Assembly (NCBI GenBank): GCA_002633005.1
Contig: NMRA01000124.1
Coordinates: forward strand, 177,830 to 241,829
DNA length: 64,000 nt
From: Phoronis australis
Taxonomy: Eukaryota; Phoronida; Phoronidae
Reading direction: 5' to 3'
In this document: in pieces, positions 1 to 10,100 of the stretch
Layout of the letters: each line of letters opens with the position of its first letter
How positions within the stretch are numbered: the first letter of the stretch is position 1
Notes under the pieces: generated by a model
The model's input: only the letters and a program-made list of their open reading frames with translations
Told to the model about the DNA's origin: nothing
Databases searched by the model: none
Translations under genes and position numbers: made by a program

Positions 1-60
1 GAAGGGGGAGGGGTTGTGATGGGAAGGGGGAGGGGTCGTGATGGGAAGGGGGAGGGGTGG
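1..60. repeat. G-rich 22-bp tandem repeat, about 2.7 copies
   Basis: The unit is GAAGGGGGAGGGGTYGTGATGG. Runs of four or five G on one strand give quadruplex-forming potential. The array is cut by the window edge. From about 160 to 310 follows a copy of the dispersed repeat with the phrase ATTTTCATGAAATTTGACAG. I see no exon between 1 and 969. Confidence 0.85.
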
Positions 61-969
61 AATTGGTAGTGATGTGGAAGGATTATCCCTATCAAAAATT
101 TCCTCTCTGATCTTTAGGCACCTTTCCCCTTTGGTCAGTGAGCCCTGTTCCAGACCTGTGTGTGTGTGTGAGCATATTGTCATCATTTCCATCCAGCTTC
201 CATCTGGCATTCGCTGCGGTATCTCCTAAATCCTTTGCAGGATTTTCATGAAATTTGACAGATGTGTTCCAGACCTATCAACCTGACGACAAATGACGAC
301 TACTTTCAAGTAGATCCAACCGCAAATCACTTGACTAATTAATTTAAGTCTGAAAAGATCTCTGCTTTAGTCGGCCACTGAGCCATCGGGCACCACCGAT
401 CAAATACAGAAGTCCAGTCAGTGCATTAGTAGTGCGCATCTCCTCTTTAAACTCCTGAGTATATATAAATTGTGTAATTCTTATATTGATATTCAAGTTC
501 ATGAATGCTATAATCGGACAAAATCTGATGAAATTCAGGGACAAAATTGCAAGCAAAACGTACGAGTCATTGTCTCAGTTAGCATCAACGACTGCCGTTT
601 TTCAATTCTTTTCTGTCATGTATGCTTAAATGAAGCCATTGATAACTGTGTAAAATGTTGAATAAAACAACAAAAAGTAGACTCGTTACAAATTACCCAC
701 GTCTCTTTTACTTACAAAAACTGACTATCAGACAAATTGTTAAACAGGCAACAAAAACAAGGATTTTAACTGCAATGGGCAGACATTGTAAAGATGAGCA
801 ACGAATTATTGTAAGGTCAACTTTCTTAATGTGAATCCAAAAATATGACTCTTTGATTTTTCCTCAAAATTCCAACTTGATGTCTAGTAAGTTGTTCTAG
901 GCCATAAAGTTTTCCAAAAGTCTTGGAATTTCCCTTTAAATGCATTTCTTCTACCTCCATTTTCCCTAG

Positions 970-1189
970 GTAGAGATGGCAGGCTCCAGTATATTCGAAT
1001 ATGTTCACCGCCATGACCACGTGGAGTTGGCCCATCTGCTGGGTATTCCCACCCCGATGGGGGACGGTGTTTCGGTGCCATCACCAGATTCTGTACCTGA
1101 GGAGGACTGTGATAAATCACCATCATCAAATGAAACCACAAGCGACTCCTGTCTGAATGTGCAATCAGTGGTGTCATCTATTGAGAGAG
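970..1189 (+). CDS. NPAS3: NPAS-like exon: end of PAS-A and acidic linker
   Basis: The acceptor TTTTCCCTAG precedes a frame reading VEMAGSSIFEYVHRHDHVEL, the second half of a PAS-A domain, followed by a Pro/Ser/Asp-rich linker ending SSIER. The donor GTGTGT at 1190 leaves one base of a codon (phase 1), which fits the next exon. Confidence 0.88.
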
Positions 1190-4100
1190 GTGTGTACTTC
1201 TTATATTTGTGATCATGCACTTCATCATTCTCTGTTGTGAAGATGTCATAGTGTATTATGGAGCTCGTTTTCTAAACTTGATTGTTTTTGTGTAGCATAA
1301 CTACATATTCATGAATGAATATTTTCATAATTACATTTATTTGGTGTCCCTGAAAATGTGTTTCAATGTTTTATGCCAACAGAAATAATATTTAACAGTT
1401 ACAATATAATGTAGCAGGTAGGTATCCAGAGGAAACTGTCCAGGAATCTGCACATAAAAGCTCCCCCTATTGTTCTCCATTGTCAGATTCATCCTTGGTT
1501 AAACCCTGCATCTTTTCCTGGACATACTTTAAATATAATGGGTTGAAAATGGAGATTAAAACGAAAATGAAATGTGGTATAAAAGGCACCAATTTACAAA
1601 TAAAAATGAAAATAAAAATACAAACTCTCGAACATGCACAGCTGTTCGTCATTGAGCACATGAGACATGTCTGATATCCATGTCTGATATCCATGTCTGA
1701 TATCCATGTCTGATATCCATGTCTGATATCCATGTCTGATATCCATGTCTGATATCCATGTCTGATATCCATGTCTGATATCCATTTCTTTCCTGCATTT
1801 TACTCTCTTGTATATTCTCTGTTTACCCGGTTAGTTATCTTAACAAAAAGATGTACAAGCTCGAAGGTTAGTGTATTTTCTATAAATTTAAAAAATTCAT
1901 GCTTTTTCGATAATTAGACTCAATTAATGTCTGTAATGCATTTTGAAATTCATTAATTGATAAACTTTAATCAACATTTTTTGACATCGAATAGACTGTT
2001 AATGAAATACGAAGTAAGGTGGATTTTTGTCCTACCTCTGTTAGCACCATGTTGCTAACCCGTTATTGTACAACAGGTGTCCACTTGAGGCTTGTAAGAC
2101 CTCATGCTGGTTTTTCAATGGCAAAGATATAGAACTTTTGCAAGGTTATTGAAAGTGGATAAGTTTGTCCCATTTCTCCTGGTCTATTGGGAAACTCACA
2201 AGAGGACTATTGATATCGACAAGCGTGTACTAAAGTAGTGATTTTAAATCATTGTACAGCTGTTGTTTATGTTGCTATTATTACGTTGGTTTTTACAGAG
2301 AAATACTCGGCCACAGAGTCAGTAAGGGGTTATGACAAGTGTTTCTGTATCCGTATGAAGTCAACACTGACAAAGCGTGGACTGCATGTGAAGTCTTCGG
2401 GCTACAGGGTGCGTCTAAACACGAGTATGACGAGCTGGTTTGGGTTTGCTTGTATGGCTTCACCTTTGAAATGTTCTGTAGGGTGTGTCAAAATGTCATT
2501 AGGCAAGTCTTACGCTAATAGGATTCACACGCAAGTGGACGAGAAAGCACTTTTCACCACAGAGTATTCAGTGAATTCCTCACTGCAGTTAAAGGCACGC
2601 ACATTAATTTGGGAATCAATTAGGATGGGTCAACGTTTGGCTTAAACTCACTTAGCGGGTTTTTGGGTAATAAAGCCTGAAATGTTAATGTAGGAGTTGC
2701 TTCATATGAGTGTATGGCAAGCTGCTTTGGGTTTACTAGTATGACTTTTCCATTAAAATGTAGTCTAAGGTGGGTGAAACATGAGTTTATGACAAGCTGG
2801 TTTGGATTAACCTTTATGGCTTGACCATTAAAATGTAGGCCTACTGTAGGGTGGGTCAAAACAAAAGCTGGTTTGAGTCTCCATTGACATGTACAAAGGG
2901 TGGGTCAAAACGTGCGTATGACAAGCTGATTGGAGTTTACTTGTATGGCCTCTCTTTTGAAATGTGTTGTGGGGTGGGTCAAAACATAAGTGCATTATAT
3001 ACTGGTGTGGGTTTACCTTAGTTTGTGGATTCTCAATTGAAGTGTACAATGGGTAGGTCAAACCATGTACATGACAAGCTTGTTTGAATTTGCTTGCATA
3101 TCCTCACCACTTACCTAGTGATCTCAATCAATAGACAAACGGCTATATATACATGTAGTCGAGTAAGAATAAGAACTCATACAGTAGGGTAAGTAAGTAA
3201 ATAAGGTACCTAATAGAAGGCAACGGATTATAATTTTTTTATAGAACACAAAACGTACTGATGAGATATAAACTAGTTAAAACAGTTACGAATATTGAGG
3301 TAAAATAAAAAAATTTACGAGACGAAATCATATTCTTATGATGTAATAGGCACTTTTTGTAAAATAGTGAAAGAAAGCACACTGAGAATTTACATTGACC
3401 CATAAGTCGTGGCAACACGCAACAGAAATGAATTGTATGCGTTTTTACAATGTACTAAATTTTGAAGTAGAATCATGGCATTTCTTGTCCACTGGTCCAA
3501 CAATTCTAAAAGCCTTTATGCTCGGAATATGTCCCGAAAATAATAGGTGCGTCGCAAGCTCCGTTTCCAGAGATACAAAGGAGACCGTGTATAGGCGATA
3601 TAAGGTCATTTATTATGACTGATAAGGTACAGAAATATGAGTGTACAAATAACATAAAGATAAAATAATAATCTCTGGAAAGATGGGCAATAAAAAGCGC
3701 CACGAGAGATATGTGGCTAGTTTAATTTTAAATTTTTAGGTATGTTTAGGAGATTTTTTTAAAATATTTTTAAAACTGTTAATTGAATTACTTTCTTATC
3801 TGAATAGCCTCTTTTATCAGATTCCAATGCTGTGCCTAATTATAAATCAACATTGTCGTTTTCATAAAACCATTAAACGAGATGGTGCAGACTGTGATAA
3901 AGTTCCAAACACTGAATATTGTTGGCATGAGTATTTCATGATCTGCACCTGTATCCCCCCAGACTGATCATAGAGAATGTTGCCTTTGTAATTGGCCATA
4001 CACTAAAATCTGATTGATTTGTGGCCATGTGTTTGGATGGCTTGAGAAAAAGGTGTCTTTTTATTGAAAATATTACTATGTTATGTGTTGCACTGTTTCT

Positions 4101-7100
4101 GCTGTTAAAAAACTTGTAAGCAATCTACAATATACTCAAACACCTGTCATTAGTGTACTTCTGCACGCCAAAAGAAATCTGACAATATATAGCTCAGAAT
4201 TTACTGGCATCGCAGTTTGGAGCAAGTGAAATTCACGTTCATAAATGAAGGGGAAATTTAAAGGAGCATTGTCCAGATGGATACACTATTTAATAGTCAC
4301 TTCCCAGAATAAAAGAACGCTCTCTGTGATTCTGCAGTATTTACCCACAATGTAGCGGCACGTTAGTAGGGCACTTGCACTAAGAGTTGTACATGGTTAC
4401 CATTCTAATCATTTTAAATGACAGAATTTGCCATTCATCTTTCTAATGCAAATGAATTTTTTGTTATTGCATAGTAATTTGTACTACTGAGTGGCGGGCG
4501 ATAAAGCATTTATCACTCATCCAGCTTGACTCAAATGTTTGCTGTGACCCTGAAGTCTATTATGATACAATGTATTTTTCTATTTCTGCAAAAGAGGGAC
4601 TCAGTGATGTGTGAATTTGGATTGATCCACTGTCATTTCAGCTGTGAGCAGAATTAGTCATGATGGAGATACAGTATTTTGTCTGTTTGCTGTCAGTGTG
4701 ACACTCTTTTGTTTTTACTGTTTTGCTCTGAAATTTATAAACATTTTCCTCCCTTTCTAGGTGGTGCACATCCAGGCCCACTTTAGACCTCAGTTCAGCT
4801 TCAACCTGCAGAGGAAAGCCTCACCCCCTCTTGTGGGCGTGGTGGGCCTGGGGCTAGCCCTTCCCTCCACCTCAGTTCATGAGCTTCGACTCGACCCCGA
4901 TGCCGTAGTGCTCAAGATGCAGTCCAGCTTCCGCATCCTTTATTGTGACACCAGGTGGCGTACGCATGTCAAAGTGTTTGAAGCAGATGGTTTAGTATGC
5001 ATATATTAAGCAGCTGGGCTTTGACTTCCCCTTGCCATGGTGCCTGAGGATCAGATCCTCTTCTTATTAATACTGAAAGTAGTTCTCTGTAAGCCTGTTT
5101 GTGCTCATCAAGATCAACATTAGTTATGAGTAGTAAGAGCTCACTGAATAGAGCATGTAAATGTAAAGTAGATGGCTTAATTGAACTGAGATAATGATCC
5201 CCACAGCTTTTCTGAGGGTCTGTCCCTAATGACACCCATCAACTTTGTTGGAGTGCCAGTGCACACAGTAGTTAATACACAGTTGCAGTAACAGAGGTTC
5301 ATGTGAGTGTGCTACATAAGGCTGATGTCCTGCCTGATTTTTGTCAGTGTTTACATGCAGTTAGGTCAGTCCAGCCGTGCGCTAGCAGCTGTACCCAGAG
5401 GGCAATTATGAACGAGGTGTTTGCAATCGCGATACATTTAGGTGGTGTTCGCTTATTTGGACTGTTGTACTGTAATTTTAATGATTTCAGTACTGTGTTT
5501 GATTTCTCAAACTAAAGATAATGCCATTAAGACTTCAGTCTTTGACGTTCATTCTTTGTCCTCAAGATATTTTGTACTAGAACAAGCCTTTTGTCTGATT
5601 ACATGCGAATCATTGTCATGTTTGCCATTACCAAGATAAGGTGTAAAGGGAATGATAGAATGATATTTAAGAGCTTATTTAGACAGAATAACACCACTTC
5701 TGCACATTATGGCAAGATGGCTACTTATGGACATTGTCTAACAGAGGGTGTGATATGGCTGTAATTCTAATTCCATTGTGTTTTACTTTTCTAGTGCAAG
5801 AATGGAAGCTGTGCTTGACTGGAGTTCCCACGATCTCGCCTCAACCAGCTTGTATGATCACTGCTTTGCAGAAGATTTGTTGCTACTGAGAAAGGCCCAC
5901 GTTGATTGTATGTTTTGGTTGTATTGAGTCCTGTCTGGTCAATAATGTAGAAATTGTTGGATGTTTCAGTTAACTTTTTAGACATCTGGGAACGTATTTG
6001 GAAAAAATAACAAAATAGATTATTGCTCATCTTGTCCGACAAAATTCTGAGAGATTTGATGAAGCAGAAACTGCTGACCGTTTGCTGTTACGATCATTAT
6101 AGCTGCATGCATCTTGCCTCTGTTTGGCTGTCGAAATGTGGAAATCTGATCCGAAGCGTTTTGGAGTTAAAAAAACATACACATTCATCAGATGCTGAAT
6201 TGTTGCCATTTTCAAATTTTGCAATTTTAATGTTGGGCAACCCCAATGAAGTCAGAAGCATATTTCTTGAGTCACTGATGGTTTCGATGTTCATGTTTAT
6301 AACACTTGGACAGAATTCTGTCTCAGTAAGGAATATTATGTGACTGATTTTTGCACCCTCATATTTATGTGTGAGTGCATATTGTCATCATCTCTGTGTA
6401 GGCATCCGGGTCTGTATCTCCTAAACTCCTTTCAGGATCTTATGGAAATTTGGCAGGTATTGTTCCTACGCGGCTTATGACAGATGACGATGAGATTTGG
6501 ACCAACCCGCATTCCGCTGTGCCCCTTTTAAGTGGCAATTTTAGTTTTTTACACTGTCTTGCATCCGTATCTTTGGAGTTCGTTGGCGGATTTTCATAAA
6601 ATTCGGCAAATACGGAGGCTATGATGCCATTCCATTTTTGGACAGATTCAACAAGGAGCGTTGTGAAATTTGAAAGATGTATTCCTATGGAGCCCTCGAC
6701 AAACAAATGAGTGTTTAACTCATCCAGGTGTGCTCCATAGTGGAAAAAAATTTTCACGTTAATTGTCTTTGTATCTCCGGATTTCAGTAATATATGTTTT
6801 CGTGAAATTCGGCAAATAGGTTTCTGTTAAGAAGACAACAACGCCTTCCCATTTTTGGACAGATTTGATGTTTTTTGCGCCACTTGGTGACCATTTGAAA
6901 ATTTTTTCTTTTGTTTTTGACGTCTGCCTCTCTGTCTGCCAAACCTCTCAAAGGACGATTTTGAAAATTTACAGTTGTGTTCCTGATGCAAAGACCCTGG
7001 CTGACGTTGATTTGCAGATGTTTTTGACTATTCTGGTGTGCCTAAGGGCCAGTTTTTCTTCTTTTCATCTACAACTGTATCTCCTAATAAGCCTTTGATG

Positions 7101-10100
7101 GTTCTTTGTGAAATTTGACAGTTGATGGGCTTCTATGGTGATGGCAACGATGAATTTCTGACCAACTGTACCGGCTGTAACCTGTGCCCCCTAGTGTCAA
7201 TTGTTTTTACGTTTACCTCTATATTATCGTAGGAGTTCCTAATGGCTTATTTTAATGAAATTTTGTAAATAGTTGGGTACTACAGAGACCACCCCACCAT
7301 CTCAATTCGGATGTGTTTGACACATTATGTGCCATCTCAGTAATGACCATTTTTATGATACTAAAAACACTCAAAGAAGCACTCCGCGGTGCTATCATGG
7401 GCGCATTTCAAGGCTCCGCATTGCTTTTGTAAGAGGTCTAATTTAGCTTCAGTTTCTATAGCCAGTAAAATAGGATGAAATGCATTTTGAAGAATGGTAT
7501 ATCTCAGGCAGTGTAATTATTCCTGTCACTAAGTTTTAAGACGTAATCCCAACATTCCTGTTGGGCTATGGAAAGTGTTGACTATTTCTTGTGGTCTCCA
7601 TTTCATCTAATAATAGCAAAAAAATTATAACACTGCAGACCTTCAAATATCTGCTTATGCATATTTCCTGTCCTCGGGAGACCGATTGGTGCGTGATCTT
7701 CTCAATCAATTGTCAACCCCGTGTCCAACATTTCAGTGCTTTCGAAGGGTCAAGTGTTAACAGACTACTTCCGTCTCCTCTGCGGTCATGGTGGATTTAT
7801 CTGGGTGCAGATGTGTGGAAATGTCTTGTTCAACAGCAAAAGTCCCGAGACTCTCAACCAGTTCGTGGTCGTGCTCACCATAATCAGGTACAAAAGGTTC
7901 AAATCGTCACTGCATACACGTGCACACATTTGCAACCCCTATAAACTCTTTAACTTCTTGCTCGATCTTTACAAAATTTAGCAAGTATATTCCTATGAAC
8001 TTGACAGCAGACAGCAACTTCTTTCGACCGGATCCGATAACCACTGTGCCTCCTATTGGAAATTTGATTCTTCTACCTTTGCCTCTGTTTCTTTGGAGTT
8101 CCTTGATTTTCATTAAATTTGACTAACGGTATTTTATTTGACAGATGATGATGATGCCTTTCCATTTTTGGATTGGTTTGACTTATTCTGTGCCATCTAG
8201 TTACCATTTTTGATACCAATAAAAACCCCTAGAGACAATAAGTATTTGCAATGCAGCCATTGGTGCATTTCAATGCATTGCTCTTGTATTATATGATGTA
8301 TTTGTCTAGGTTACAGAACGCTCAGGGTTTTTAAGTTGGAGAAATAAAAAATCTGCCATTAGGTCAAGCATGGAAATTTATAAGCAAAATTTTTGATGAG
8401 TCTTTGTCATAATGCTGCTTTTGGTTTACCAACGGGAGATGTATAAAAAGCCATTCATGTACAAATTAGAGATGAATACTTAAAACCAATAGAATGCAGA
8501 CTGTCACAATATACTGCTTGTGAGACATATACAATACATTCATCTTAGGAACTGAAGTGAGCGATCACAGAGATGTTATGCTCTAATAAAATCAGCGTCC
8601 CAATTGTATGAATTGAGGACATCTAACTGAGTGACTACGAGTGTTTAAGAAACAGTAAAAATTTGGTGTTGGGGGCATCAAGGCAAACATAGTCATTAAT
8701 TCGGACAAGTACAGTTGTTTGTTCTAATTGTAGACATTATTGCTTAGTTTTACTAAATATTCTGAAAGTATCTTACAAAGCTCCACATTAAATTAAATAA
8801 TCAAATTTTATGATATTAAAGATTTTTTATTGTAATCATTGAAGTGTTGATCAATAACATGTAACGTAAAACAATCTTGTTATTGCCAGCAATTAATTTT
8901 TTGTGTCTTCAGCAGGTCTAAAAATGATGAAAGCCTTCCTGCTGAGAATTGACATACTTTCGTAACACAAAACTATTGGCTAGTAAATTTCTTTTGATTA
9001 ATTGCTTGCTATTTTTGGTTTTTGCATTCCTCTGCTCTGTCCACCTAAGCTGATCTCTCTATCTGGAGTTTCTTGACTTGTTTTTGTCGCAAGTCTTCAT
9101 TAAAGGGATACTTAATGCTATGTTTTAGTTATTAGACGTGCAATGCCAAATTAACACTTATACGTTTGAATCAAACTAAGTATTCAGCTTCACAATAGTG
9201 TAATTGCTATTTTGATTTAGTCATTGAAATCTCCTAAGTAAAGACGTTATAGAAGCATCGCTGTAAACAGCTGCTCGCCTACTAAAGTTTTCATCGAGAA
9301 CATTTCATGTAGGCACAAAACTCTTCACTCAATAAATGTGTTTTCCAGAAAATCAACTCCTTCAACAACTCCCACTGCACTTAATAAGTCCACATATTTT
9401 GTTTCATACGTGCAGAATTTTGCTTTTGAATAAAGTTTTAGTCAATGTAACCCTCCGGTTCACATAAACGTAGTCACGGGTTTCCTGAACAAAATATTGG
9501 AATGGGTCCCTATGGTTGCAAAGCAAGGCCCAGCTGTGTGGAGTGTGGGGGGGTCCCCATGTTGTAACGCTCTTAACTTAATGGAGGATTTGGCTCTCCT
9601 CTAACATAAAACATCTACACACACCTTCCAAGATTGACTGCTGCACCTATCACACAACAAAAGTCGAGTCCATCCACTCAGCATTCACGAGAATTTTATT
9701 GATATTCCACCATAGAGATCCTATGGAAACAATCGATTCTTCAACTGCACTTGTGTTATGTTTCATGCGTTCATTCCACCATAGAGATCCTATGGAAACA
9801 ATCGATTCTTCAACTGCACTCGTGTTATGTTTCATGCGTTCATTCCACCATAGAGATCCTATGGAAACAATCGATTCTTCAACTGCACTCATGTTATGTT
9901 TCATGCGTTCATTCCACCATAGAGATCCTATGGAAACAATCGATTCTTCAACTGCACTCGTGCTATGTCTCATGCGTTCATTCCACCATAGAGATCCTAT
10001 GGAAACAATCGATTCTTCAACTGCACTCGTGCTATGTCTCATGCGTTCATTCCACCATCATCCTATGGAAACAATAAATTCTTCAACTGCACTCGTGCTA

